Assembly: GCA_020849795.1 (NCBI GenBank)
Contig: JADZFR010000048.1
Location: forward strand, 34,850-98,849
From: Planctomycetota bacterium
GTDB taxonomy: Bacteria > Planctomycetota > UBA8742 > UBA2392
Reading direction: 5' to 3'
Length of the DNA stretch: 64,000 nucleotides
Part shown: positions 7,169-15,573 of the stretch, piece by piece
How positions within the stretch are numbered: the first letter of the stretch is position 1
Layout: every line of letters starts with the position of its first letter
Made by a program: the position numbers and the translations under genes
Notes under the pieces: model-generated
What the model was told of the DNA's origin: nothing
Database searches by the model: none
The model's input: the letters and a program-made list of their open reading frames with translations, nothing else

Positions 7169-9462
7169 CAGGCCTCCGCCTTCCGAAACTGGACAGCGGT
7201 AAGTTTGTACTCTGGCTCTTTCGACACCGGGTCTACGTGGTCCGCCACAACCCGGTTCACCAGCAGCCTCGCGTCATAGAAAGCCGCGAACAGCAGGCCC
7301 GGACGCATTTCGCGGTCAATCACCGCGCGGCCGATGACTTCGCCAAACTTGCTTGCCACGGCAATCAAGTCTCCGCTTTCCACGTCGCGCTGCCGGGCGT
7401 CTGCTTCACTTACGATGAAGCGCGCCGGGCCGGATGCTCCGCGCAGTTCATCGATACGCTGGGTCATGGTGCCGGTGTGCCACTGCTCGAGCACGCGGCC
7501 CGTGGTGAGATACAGCGGGCGATCGTCACTGCGCTGCTCGGGCGAGGGCACGTACGGGCAGAAACTGACCATCGCACGCTTGTCCTTGCGCCCGTAGAAC
7601 TGGATGCCGGCACCCGCGGGCACGAACGGGTCGTCACCCTCAACGTAGCGCCGGACGGTTCCCGGGTGATCCTCGGTCGGGCACGGCCATTGCAAGCCCG
7701 GCTCGCGCTGCAGTCGCTCACGTGTCATGCCCTCAAAGTTGTAGTAGCTGTGAGCGCTGAAGTGACGCCATTCCTCCCAGACGTCGGCGGCGGTGTGCGC
7801 CTTGATCAAGTCGCCATAGCCAAGCCGTTTGGCAAGCTCAACCAGGATCCAAAGGTCGCTGCGGGACTCGCCCGACGGGTCGAGCAGCTTCTCGACCAGC
7901 TGATAGCGGCGCTCGCCTTGTCCCAGCACGCCCTCTTTCTCTACCCACAGCGCGGCAGGCAGCAGCACGCTTGCCGTCTTTGCGGTTTCGCTATCGGCGA
8001 CGATCTCGCTGACCACGGTGAAGCATTTCGCCATCGCTGCGCTGTAGCGGTCGCAGTCGGGCATGCTTTGAGCCGGGTTGGTGCACATGATCAGCGCAGC
8101 TTTCACGCGCCCGTCTTCCATGGCGCGAAACAGCTCGACCGCGTGGTGGCCCGGCTTGGGCGAGATCGTGCCGACGGGCACACCCCACAGCTTTTCGACC
8201 TCGGCGCGGTGCTCAGCGTTGGCAACCAGGCGCCCGTTGGGCAGCAGATGCGACAACGAGCCGGTGTCGCGCACGCCACCGCAGGCGTTGGGCTGGCCCG
8301 TAACGCTGAACGGCGTGGCGCCGGGCCGGCAGATCTGCCCGGTGATCAGGTGCAACGTGTTCAACATGATGTTCAGCGCCGTGCCCTGGGTGCGCTGGTT
8401 GACGCCCATCGTCCACAGCGACATCGACGCCCGCGCGCGAGCAAAGCGGTGCGCCACATGGCGAATCACGTCGGCGCCGATGCCAAGCCGCGACTCAACT
8501 TTCTCGGGCGTGTACTCACGCAGGAACTCTCGAAAAGCGGCAAGGTCCGCACTCTGCCCCGCATGCTGAAAAGCAACGTGCTTTTCAATGAAGACAAGGT
8601 CCGCCAGGCCGTCCTGCAGTATCACCTGCGCCATGGCGTTCAGCAGCAGCAGGTCGGACCCCGGCACGACGGGCAGGTGCAGGTCACTGCGCCTGGCGGT
8701 TTCGCTGCGCCGCGGGTCTACGCAGATGATAAAGGCATCGCGGTGAAGCGCCTTGCGACGCTGGATGCGCTCGAACAGCGGCGGGTGGCACTCGTAGGGA
8801 TTGGCACCGAAAATGAAAAACAGCTCCGCGTGGTCAATGTCTTCATAGCTGCCCGGCGGCTCGTCCTTGCCGAACACCGACACATACCCCGCCGCCGCCG
8901 ATGCCATGCAAAGCCGCGGGTTTCCATCGACGTTGTTTGTGCGCAGGCCCGCTTTGAACAGCTTGTTGGCGGTGTAGCTCTCCTCGGTGTAAAGCTGCCC
9001 GCTGCCGTAGAAAGCCAGCGCATCGGGTCCGTGGGCGTCACGAACTTCCTTGAACTTTCCGGCGACCAGCTCGAGCGCCTCGTCCCAGGTGGCTTCGACC
9101 AGCTTGCCGTTGCTGCGAATCATCGGCTTGGTCAGGCGCCCCTCGATGTGCGGCAGCGCGCGCAGCATCGAGCCCTTGACGCAGATGACACCCTGGTTGT
9201 GGCCGGACTCGTGGCCGCGAACATCCACAATCGCGCCGTCGCGCATGCCCACACGAATCGTGCAGCCGTTGCCGCAAAATCTGCACGTGGACTTGTGCCA
9301 GTCATCTGCCGTGCCCGCGGGCACCATCATTTCCAGGCTGCCCCAGCCGGCAAATGCGGCAGCGGTTGCTGCGCCCAGGCCCGCCATCGCCCACAGGAAC
9401 TCGCGGCGATATGGGTTGTCGGGCGCCGCTTCCGGCTGCTTGGTTGGTTGAGTTTCGTCCAC
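7168..9462 (-). CDS. napA: periplasmic nitrate reductase catalytic subunit
   Basis: 764 aa molybdopterin (bis-MGD) oxidoreductase reducing nitrate to nitrite. A twin-arginine signal (RREFLW, residues 19-24, then a hydrophobic stretch) exports it folded. A 4Fe-4S cluster is bound by C60, C63, C67 and C94 (CRFCGNGC...GVICVKG). C185 in PRLCM is the expected Mo ligand, as in NapA rather than the aspartate of NarG. The GTG at 9462 is chosen because it follows GGAGAGAGCC, the same ribosome-binding context used before several other genes here (11551, 35797, 40751, 46070); the frame extends to 9531 without support. NapD and NapB are not in the window. Confidence 0.9.
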   Translation of the reverse strand: MDETQPTKQPEAAPDNPYRREFLWAMAGLGAATAAAFAGWGSLEMMVPAGTADDWHKSTCRFCGNGCTIRVGMRDGAIVDVRGHESGHNQGVICVKGSMLRALPHIEGRLTKPMIRSNGKLVEATWDEALELVAGKFKEVRDAHGPDALAFYGSGQLYTEESYTANKLFKAGLRTNNVDGNPRLCMASAAAGYVSVFGKDEPPGSYEDIDHAELFFIFGANPYECHPPLFERIQRRKALHRDAFIICVDPRRSETARRSDLHLPVVPGSDLLLLNAMAQVILQDGLADLVFIEKHVAFQHAGQSADLAAFREFLREYTPEKVESRLGIGADVIRHVAHRFARARASMSLWTMGVNQRTQGTALNIMLNTLHLITGQICRPGATPFSVTGQPNACGGVRDTGSLSHLLPNGRLVANAEHRAEVEKLWGVPVGTISPKPGHHAVELFRAMEDGRVKAALIMCTNPAQSMPDCDRYSAAMAKCFTVVSEIVADSETAKTASVLLPAALWVEKEGVLGQGERRYQLVEKLLDPSGESRSDLWILVELAKRLGYGDLIKAHTAADVWEEWRHFSAHSYYNFEGMTRERLQREPGLQWPCPTEDHPGTVRRYVEGDDPFVPAGAGIQFYGRKDKRAMVSFCPYVPSPEQRSDDRPLYLTTGRVLEQWHTGTMTQRIDELRGASGPARFIVSEADARQRDVESGDLIAVASKFGEVIGRAVIDREMRPGLLFAAFYDARLLVNRVVADHVDPVSKEPEYKLTAVQFRKAEA

Positions 9463-9585
9463 GGCTCTCTCCGCCGCGGCGGAGTATAACGAAGCAATGC
9501 GTACCGTGGCACACTCTACGCAGTGACTCAAGTCGGACGAGTCAGGTCCAGGACGGCCAAGACTGAGCCTGCATGTCAGGGCGCG

Positions 9586-11355
9586 TCAGGCGGTTGCGGC
9601 GGTCAAGGCAGCCTGTGGCTCAACAAACCGGCAGCGCGATGGCTGCGGTCCGCGGCGCGAGGCGTCTGGATGGTCGCGGTTGGTTTCGAAAAACGTTGGG
9701 GGCTCTCGGGTCTCGCCGCAGAGCATCCGGCGATGCTCTGCCTTGAGATTGTAATGCACCCAGGGCCCTCCCAGCAGCGCCATCAAGCGGGCCTTGAAAC
9801 CGAATGTGCGGTACAGGTCGTGCAGCAGCGCCTTAAGCTTCTTGCGCATGTGCGCGTTGCCGCGGTAGTAACGCAAGGCACCTGCGGTGGCGGCCGCCCA
9901 AGTGGAGGAAAGCTCGTGTGATTCCCAGCGGAAGCGCTCGCGCACGCGGGCATCGGCATGATCCCGATACTTCAACCAGCCGTTCAGCGTGGTACGCACA
10001 ATCCGCATCAGGCTTGGGCCGTTGACTTCGAAATCGCGGCGGAATGCGCGCAGCAGCATTTCGGTTTCCTGGCCATCGCGGATATGCGGGTGCTTGTAGT
10101 TGAAGCGATGCTGGCCGTGAATCTCGGGCAGGCCGACTTCGTGCTCGGGCAGAATGCGCCCCTCGCTGCCAAGTTGGGCGTGCAACGGCGTGCCGGGCAG
10201 CGGCGTGTACAGCATGAACTGGTGGAAGTCGGTCGCGTGGGAGACCGCATAATCGATCGCTTCGTCGATGTTTCCCGGTGTGTGGTCTTCCAGGCCGATG
10301 ATGCTTGAGCCAAGCACGCGAATGCCATGCTGCTGGAACTCCCGCACCATGGCCAGAGTGTCAGTGCCGCGCAGCTTGTTGTACTGGCTGTTGCGACCTT
10401 CCAGCCCCAGCCAGACCCAGGAGATGCCAATGCGGACAAGCTCGTCCATCGAGTAGCGCCTGAGCACGTTGGCCGAGCTGAACACGTAGAAGGACCACGG
10501 CTTGGAGTTGGCTTCCATGAGCTCCAGAAGCCGCAGGGCACGCGACCGGTTCAGCAGAAAGTTCTCGTCCATCACAAAGAATGATCGCGCCCCCGACTCG
10601 GCTTCCAGCTTGCGGATGACTTCATACAGTTCGTCGCCGGTTTCATAGAAGACGCGCGATTGTCCTTTGCCCCCGAACATGGCCGAGGTCGAGCAGAAGT
10701 TGCAGCCCATCGGGCAGCCGACGGACGGGATCAGCGTAACAGCGGTGTTCCCGGGTTTGTTCGCCACGTTGATGCCCATGCTGCGCAGGTTGATCGGGGT
10801 ATCGACGACGGGGTGCCGATACGGCTGTTCGGGGTCTTCGCCCAGGTAGCGGCGGAACCAGTCGACGCCCTCGCCGCGTACCACATGATCGGCGCCGGTG
10901 CGCAACTTCAGGTCGCCCAGGTTGGCGATGTGGCCGCCGATCACGATCTGCGCCTTGGGCAGGTGCCTGCGCACCAGTTCGCACATCTTTTTCACCTTGC
11001 CGATGTTGACGAGGATGCTGCTGATACCGACGACGTCGTAGTGGTTGCGCGAAATCTCTGACTCGAAGCGCTCCAGCGTCGGGAAGTCCAGCAGTTCGCA
11101 TGGCGCCTTGATGTTGCACTGGATCATCATGATGCCCCAGCTGCGGTGGAAAATGCGCAGCGAAAACGCGCCCTGTGTGCGCGTCACCTGGTTGTGGTAG
11201 AGCTCCATGGGGTTGATCAGGCGACTGCCGTACTCGTCATCCTGCGCATAGGGCCCAAACACGCTGGTCAGCAGCACGCGGGCCGCGCTGCCCTTGGGAT
11301 GCATGGGGTGTGTGACGGCGTGGGTCTGCGGTGGCTCGATCGTCTGTGTGTGCAT
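9586..11355 (-). CDS. B12-binding-domain radical SAM protein (paralogue 2)
   Basis: 589 aa, paralogous to the gene at 3411. N-terminal Rossmann-like domain (ARVLLTSVFGPYA, YDVVGISSI, IVIGGHIA), then a radical SAM core with CPMGCNFC, ERG-like and beta-strand blocks including GLEGRN, and a basic C-terminal extension with several helices. Annotated relatives usually carry the title B12-binding radical SAM protein, with no known reaction. It is divergent from the NnrS-fusion gene and shares an AT-rich intergenic region with two GATA-type palindromes. ATG 11304 is an alternative start. The N-terminal 20 residues are unconserved between the paralogues. Confidence 0.75.
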   Translation of the reverse strand: MHTQTIEPPQTHAVTHPMHPKGSAARVLLTSVFGPYAQDDEYGSRLINPMELYHNQVTRTQGAFSLRIFHRSWGIMMIQCNIKAPCELLDFPTLERFESEISRNHYDVVGISSILVNIGKVKKMCELVRRHLPKAQIVIGGHIANLGDLKLRTGADHVVRGEGVDWFRRYLGEDPEQPYRHPVVDTPINLRSMGINVANKPGNTAVTLIPSVGCPMGCNFCSTSAMFGGKGQSRVFYETGDELYEVIRKLEAESGARSFFVMDENFLLNRSRALRLLELMEANSKPWSFYVFSSANVLRRYSMDELVRIGISWVWLGLEGRNSQYNKLRGTDTLAMVREFQQHGIRVLGSSIIGLEDHTPGNIDEAIDYAVSHATDFHQFMLYTPLPGTPLHAQLGSEGRILPEHEVGLPEIHGQHRFNYKHPHIRDGQETEMLLRAFRRDFEVNGPSLMRIVRTTLNGWLKYRDHADARVRERFRWESHELSSTWAAATAGALRYYRGNAHMRKKLKALLHDLYRTFGFKARLMALLGGPWVHYNLKAEHRRMLCGETREPPTFFETNRDHPDASRRGPQPSRCRFVEPQAALTAATA

Positions 11356-11391
11356 CGGCCCCCACTACCATTTGCCGTCGCGCTATACAAC

Positions 11392-11405
11392 CGATATTTA
11401 TATCC
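11392..11405. promoter_or_regulatory. palindromic GATA-N4-TATC element
   Basis: CGATA-TTTA-TATCC, followed directly by TTTTAT. It lies 37 bases upstream of the minus-strand radical SAM start (11355) and about 145 bases before the plus-strand NnrS-fusion gene, so it could act on either. Confidence 0.5.
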
Positions 11406-11487
11406 TTTTATATGCTTTATTGCGCTCCCAGCCGCACGCCGGCCCATGATCACCCGCAAATTCATTGAGACGCGTTCTCACTTGTTC

Positions 11488-11515
11488 TTGACGCCCCTTA
11501 TTCGGATAGTAATAT
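11488..11515 (+). promoter_or_regulatory. promoter of the NnrS-fusion gene
   Basis: TTGACG (11488-11493), a 16-base spacer, and TAATAT (11510-11515); predicted start near 11522, about 29 bases before the ATG at 11551. The -10 lies inside the perfect palindrome at 11499-11522, so a protein bound there would block the promoter. Confidence 0.55.
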
Positions 11516-11522
11516 CCGAATA
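11499..11522. promoter_or_regulatory. perfect 10-bp inverted repeat, likely operator
   Basis: TATTCGGATA, a four-base spacer GTAA, then TATCCGAATA. Both arms match perfectly and the core GGATA-N4-TATCC is the pattern seen upstream of other genes. The half-site spacing differs from the TTGAT-N4-ATCAA Fnr/Dnr box. Confidence 0.6.
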
Positions 11523-11550
11523 TAGAGTTCGATCTACATGGGAGAGAGCC

Positions 11551-13605
11551 ATGGCTACCACCTTCACACCGCAACAGCAGTTGCCCGACATCCTCAAGAG
11601 CCATCCACAAGTGCGCGTCGTACTGGACCGCTACGGACTCAAAGGCTGCGGCGGCAAGCACGGCCCCGCCGAAAGCGTCGAGTTCTTCGCGCGCTCGCAT
11701 GGCGTCGAGCAAGGCCGCCTGCTTGCGGAACTTGAGGAAGCGGCCCGGGGCCCGGCACCAGCCGCCGCGCCCGCCCGCGCGAACTTTGCCGATGCTGCGT
11801 ACCGGCCCTTTTTCATTGCCGGCATGGCGGTGTTCGTGCTGATCGGCGTCGTCACCGGGACCACGATGCTGGCTTGGATGAGCGGCGACCAGTCGTTCTT
11901 CGCCCCCGGCATCCACCGCATGAACGCCCATGCCAACGCCATGGTCTACGGGTTTGCGGGCATGTTCGTCATGGGCTTCGGGTACCAGGCGCTGCCGCGC
12001 TTTCGCCACACGCAACTCTGGCGGCCAAGGCTGGCGCTGACCAGTTTCGTCCTGCTGCTTGGCGGCGTCGTGCTGCGCTTCAGCGGCGAATTCTTCGGCC
12101 AGCAGGGCATCTACCAGCCGGCACTCGTGCCGGCCGGCTTCGCGGCTGGCATCGCGGGCAACGTACTTGAACTCGCGGCGTTCAGCCTGTTTGCGCTGAT
12201 CATGTGGAAGACCCTTCGCGTGGACGGCCGGCTGCGCGTGTACGAGCGCTATGTGATCGCGTCGGCGGCGTGGTTCATCGTCAGCGTGGCCTTCTGCCTG
12301 GTGCTGTTCATCCTGACTCACCGCGCCTCCGACTTCGGGGTGCTGGTGGCCACAGTCGCAATGCTGCAGGAGTCGTTGCGCACCGTTCAGATGTTCGGCG
12401 CAATCGGGCTGGTCGTGCTGGGCGTGATGCTGCGCTTCCTGCCCACGGTATTCGCGTTCCGTGACCCCGGCGAGAAACTGTTCGCCCGCATGTTCTGGGT
12501 GATCAACGGCGGCATCCTGCTGGCCGCGCTGGCCTTTCCGTTCAGCATGGCCGCCAAGCGCGATGTGACAGCAGGCGACATGCTGACGATTTCGCGCTCG
12601 GCCTATGCGCTGGGCATGTTGCTGGTGGTCGGCGGATATCTGACGCTGGTCGCGTCGTTTGCATCGTGGCGCAAAGCGCGCGTGCAGGACCGCAGCGTGA
12701 AGTTCATCCGGGCGGCGCATGCGTGGCTGGTGATCAGCCTGCTCATGATCGTGTTTGAGCCCATCTACATCGGCGTCGTGCAGGGCACATTCGGCCACGG
12801 CTACCACGCCGGCATGCGCCACGCCTATACCATCGGATTCATGACCATGATGGTGGTGGCAGTCTCGATCAAGGTTGTCCCCAACCTGAATGGCGTGAAC
12901 CCGGCACGGCTGGGCCGGTTGTGGCCGGTGTTCGCGCTGCTGAATCTTTCGCTGGTGTGGCGCGTCATTGGAGAAATCGCCGGCGACTTTGACCCGGCCC
13001 TGTTGGCCGGCATCCACTGGTCCGGAGTGGCCGCAGGTATTGCGCTGCTGCTTTGGGCGACTCACCTGCTGCGCGTGATGTTCCTGCCGCCAACGGAGGC
13101 GCCGCAACGGGTCGACGAAATCACTTCACAGACCCGCGTGGCGGCTGTTCTCGACACCTGGCCGCAGACACTGCCAGTGTTCCTGCGCCACGGCTTCACT
13201 TTGCTGCTGAACCCGGTGGCGCGCCGCACGATTGCTCGCAGCGTGTCGTTGGCCCACGTCTGCAGCATGAACGACAAAGACGTAGATTCCCTGGTCGCAG
13301 AACTGCGCGCGGCAGCCGGGCTGGGCCACGAATGCTCATGCTCGGCGGGTGTGACCGCGGATCAGCACGTTTGCGGCAGCCCTCAGGCCATCAACGCTGA
13401 TGCGAGTGTGGCGGAGACCGCCCGCGAGCACCCAGCCACCGTAGCAGTCTTCACGCGCCTGGGGCTGGACACGTGCTGCGGTGGGGCCGAGAGCATTCGT
13501 AACGCAGCCGCTCACAACAGCAAGCCGCTGGAAGACGTCTTGCACCAACTTGAACTCGCAATCCGGGAGGAACACCATGACAAAGCTGGAGCAACTTGCG
13601 CATGA
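11551..13605 (+). CDS. ScdA_N - NnrS-like membrane domain - DUF1858 - ScdA_N fusion protein (nitric-oxide response)
   Basis: 684 aa. Residues about 8-65 form a ScdA_N/DUF542 domain (LPDILKSHPQ...LKGCGG). A 12-helix NnrS-family membrane region follows (about 82-515), with conserved His in HRMNAHANAMVYGF and in MRHAYTIGFMT. NnrS proteins are heme- and copper-containing and protect against NO. After it come a DUF1858-like segment (about 517-590) and a second ScdA_N domain with DTCCGG (about 617-684). ScdA_N is the N-terminal domain of the di-iron repair protein RIC/YtfE. The start at 11551 has GGAGAGAGCC; the frame extending to 11146 is unsupported. The function as an NO sink or sensor is inferred from the family. 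Confidence 0.75.
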   Translation: MATTFTPQQQLPDILKSHPQVRVVLDRYGLKGCGGKHGPAESVEFFARSHGVEQGRLLAELEEAARGPAPAAAPARANFADAAYRPFFIAGMAVFVLIGVVTGTTMLAWMSGDQSFFAPGIHRMNAHANAMVYGFAGMFVMGFGYQALPRFRHTQLWRPRLALTSFVLLLGGVVLRFSGEFFGQQGIYQPALVPAGFAAGIAGNVLELAAFSLFALIMWKTLRVDGRLRVYERYVIASAAWFIVSVAFCLVLFILTHRASDFGVLVATVAMLQESLRTVQMFGAIGLVVLGVMLRFLPTVFAFRDPGEKLFARMFWVINGGILLAALAFPFSMAAKRDVTAGDMLTISRSAYALGMLLVVGGYLTLVASFASWRKARVQDRSVKFIRAAHAWLVISLLMIVFEPIYIGVVQGTFGHGYHAGMRHAYTIGFMTMMVVAVSIKVVPNLNGVNPARLGRLWPVFALLNLSLVWRVIGEIAGDFDPALLAGIHWSGVAAGIALLLWATHLLRVMFLPPTEAPQRVDEITSQTRVAAVLDTWPQTLPVFLRHGFTLLLNPVARRTIARSVSLAHVCSMNDKDVDSLVAELRAAAGLGHECSCSAGVTADQHVCGSPQAINADASVAETAREHPATVAVFTRLGLDTCCGGAESIRNAAAHNSKPLEDVLHQLELAIREEHHDKAGATCA

Positions 13606-14182
13606 AACGCCGCCGATTCTGATGCGCGACCCGCTGGCCGAGTTCCTGGGCCTGCGGGGCAAGGAAATCCCGATCAGCTACTCGCTGGAAGATGCCGGGC
13701 GTTACGCGGGCCACCTGTGCCCCACAGTGGCCACGGCGTTTGAAATGACCCGGGAGGCTTTGCATCAACTGTATGGCGCAGAGCTTCCCGTGCGCGGCAA
13801 CATCCGCGTGACGATGGCGTCGGCCCCGGACCAGTTCGCGAACGGGCCGATGGCGCGGGTGATTGGCTTCATCACTGGCGCGGCACGCGACGACGGTTTC
13901 CGCGGGCTGGCTGGCCGCTGGTCGCGCCAGAACCTGCTGCTGTTTGCGCCCGAGCAGCGCCCCTTCGGAAGCGTGCTGTTCGAACGCCTGGACAACGGGG
14001 CATCCGTGCGACTGGTTGCGCTGGCCGAAAGGGCCGGCACGGCGGGCGAAGACGTCGGGCCGCTGTTGCGCTCGGCACTCGAAAACACGCAGGAACCGCT
14101 GCCACGCTTCCAGCAGGCGTGGATGGATCGCGTGGTATCGGTCCTGACCGCGGGGCCCGGCATGTTCCAGCGAGTGGATTAG
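13577..14182 (+). CDS. FmdE-like domain protein
   Basis: 201 aa, overlapping the end of the NnrS-fusion gene by 29 bases and preceded by GGGAGGAA, so co-expressed with it. The region around GHLCPTVATAFEMT and the following IRVTMASAPDQFANGP resembles the FmdE family, named after formylmethanofuran dehydrogenase subunit E but common in non-methanogens next to Fe-S or molybdenum enzymes. No zinc-ribbon tail is present. Role unknown; the overlap suggests it works with the NO-response protein. Confidence 0.6.
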   Translation: MTKLEQLAHETPPILMRDPLAEFLGLRGKEIPISYSLEDAGRYAGHLCPTVATAFEMTREALHQLYGAELPVRGNIRVTMASAPDQFANGPMARVIGFITGAARDDGFRGLAGRWSRQNLLLFAPEQRPFGSVLFERLDNGASVRLVALAERAGTAGEDVGPLLRSALENTQEPLPRFQQAWMDRVVSVLTAGPGMFQRVD

Positions 14183-14191
14183 CGCACGGCC

Positions 14192-14866
14192 TCATCCAAG
14201 CAACAGGCGCTGGACCAGTTGCTCTCGCGTGGCGTCGTCAAGCATGCGGTCTGTGCCGGGGTAGAGGATCTGCTCTTCCTTCATGTTGTGCTCCACGAGC
14301 ACTCCCAGCAGGTTTGCGTGCCAGCGCTGCAGTGCCTCGGAGTCTTTGGCAGCGGCGGCCTTCACGATTTCATCGACGGCATGCTGGATGTCTTCATGCT
14401 CGTGGCGCATCACCGCCGTCGGGCCCACGTCGCGCATGCCTGTGCGTTCTTCACACTCGGCAAACAGGATGTCGTTCTCGACCGCGATGTGCCTGAACAG
14501 ACCGTGCCGGAAACTCGTGGCGCAGCGCTGCGCGTTTTGCCAGTCGCCGGCATCGGCGGCCCGCATGCACTCCACCAGGATCGCATCCAGCCGGTCATGA
14601 TCCCAGGACAGATACTCCGCCACGCGCGGTGCCGACGCATCCAGGCGCGCGATGAAACGCACCAGCCCACTCCCGGCGGTGGCATCCACCGGCGAGAACC
14701 AGAAGCGGTGCGGTGCTGCCAAGAGAACAGCCTGCAACAGGGTTGCCCCGTTCTGGGGCATGACCACATCCAGCTCTGTGCCGGGTCGCAGCTGCTTCAG
14801 CCGGTCAATCAGGCTCGCGGCCCGCTGTTGCGGGGCGACTTCACGTGCGTCATAGGTTTGAATCAT
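14192..14866 (-). CDS. DUF2249-hemerythrin fusion protein (copy 2)
   Basis: 224 aa, last gene of the benzoyl-CoA operon. Residues 1-75 form a DUF2249 domain (YDAREVAP...LDVVMPQNG); the rest is a hemerythrin/HHE four-helix bundle with di-iron ligands in WDHDRLD, FRHGLFRHIAVEND, MRHEHED and VEHNMKEEQILYP. Such proteins bind O2 or NO at a di-iron site. It is about 35-40% similar by eye to its neighbour at 14887, so a local duplication. It follows that gene by 20 bases. In context it may guard the oxygen-sensitive benzoyl-CoA reductase or take part in NO handling (inference). Confidence 0.85.
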   Translation of the reverse strand: MIQTYDAREVAPQQRAASLIDRLKQLRPGTELDVVMPQNGATLLQAVLLAAPHRFWFSPVDATAGSGLVRFIARLDASAPRVAEYLSWDHDRLDAILVECMRAADAGDWQNAQRCATSFRHGLFRHIAVENDILFAECEERTGMRDVGPTAVMRHEHEDIQHAVDEIVKAAAAKDSEALQRWHANLLGVLVEHNMKEEQILYPGTDRMLDDATREQLVQRLLLG

Positions 14867-14886
14867 TGGATTCTCGTTGGGTTCGG

Positions 14887-15564
14887 TCAGGCAAGCAGCA
14901 GGCGCTGGACGAGTGCATCCAGTTCCGGCTGGGGAAAGGTCTCGTCGATGGACGGAAACAGAATCTCTTCTTCTTTCGCATGATGCTCGATTGCCACACG
15001 CCGCAACAACTCGTCGGCGGCGCGTACCCCCGCGTCGTCGCGGGCGTCCACCGCCCGCACCAGGCTGTCGATTCCGGCCCGCACCTGAATGTGCTCGGCG
15101 CGCATGTGCGCCGTGGGACCGTCCCCGAAGCCCCCGCAGGCGTTCTCATATGCCGGGAAAAGCACTTCATCCTCAACGTCCGCATGGCGCCGAAGCGCAG
15201 TGGCGTATCGCGAAGCACAACGCTGCGCGTCTTCCCAGCGGCCCGCGTTGGCGGCTGCCGAGGTTTCGTCCAGCAGGTCTTCCATGCGACGGTGGTCCCA
15301 GACCAGGTAGCCCGTCACGCTGCGAGGCAGCGACGGGTCGCGCGCCGTGAACTGCCAGCGCCATGCCGCGGGCCCGCATTCCAGCGGCCCGAACTCAAAG
15401 CGGCCCGGAAACTCGCGCAGCAGAATCTGCAGCAGCTTGGCGGGATGGTGCGGCGCAACCAGCACCAGCGACTCCCCCGGCGCCAAGCCGGCAAGCGCGT
15501 CCATAATCGCGGGTAGGCGCGTCTCATGGGGAATCGTTCGACCATCCAGTTCAGAAATCGCCAT
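14887..15564 (-). CDS. DUF2249-hemerythrin fusion protein (copy 1)
   Basis: 225 aa with the same layout as the next gene: an N-terminal DUF2249 domain (LDGRTIPHETR, LVLVAPHHPAKLL) and a hemerythrin bundle with ligands in WDHRRMEDLL, LRRHADVEDEVLFPAYE, MRAEHIQ and IEHHAKEEEILFP. It begins nine bases after the SDR stop with a GAGGTG site, so it belongs to the same transcript as the benzoyl-CoA reductase genes. Probable O2/NO binding; the DUF2249 partner domain has no settled function. Confidence 0.85.
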   Translation of the reverse strand: MAISELDGRTIPHETRLPAIMDALAGLAPGESLVLVAPHHPAKLLQILLREFPGRFEFGPLECGPAAWRWQFTARDPSLPRSVTGYLVWDHRRMEDLLDETSAAANAGRWEDAQRCASRYATALRRHADVEDEVLFPAYENACGGFGDGPTAHMRAEHIQVRAGIDSLVRAVDARDDAGVRAADELLRRVAIEHHAKEEEILFPSIDETFPQPELDALVQRLLLA

Positions 15565-15573
15565 GGCTGCACC

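Noticed and set aside
7237..9489. 750-codon open frame on the plus strand opposite napA
   Set aside because: Exact antisense of napA; no motifs, composition-driven absence of stops in GC-rich codons.
11499..11522. Fnr/Dnr/FixK box
   Set aside because: The palindrome is GGATA-N4-TATCC; TTGAT-N4-ATCAA half-sites are absent and the GAT-to-ATC spacing is six, not four.
11398..13107. 569-codon minus-strand frame opposite the NnrS-fusion gene
   Set aside because: Antisense shadow with low-complexity His/Arg/Gln content.
14192..15564. Hemerythrin proteins as RIC/YtfE repair proteins
   Set aside because: They carry DUF2249 rather than ScdA_N at the N-terminus; the ScdA_N domains are in the separate NnrS-fusion protein.
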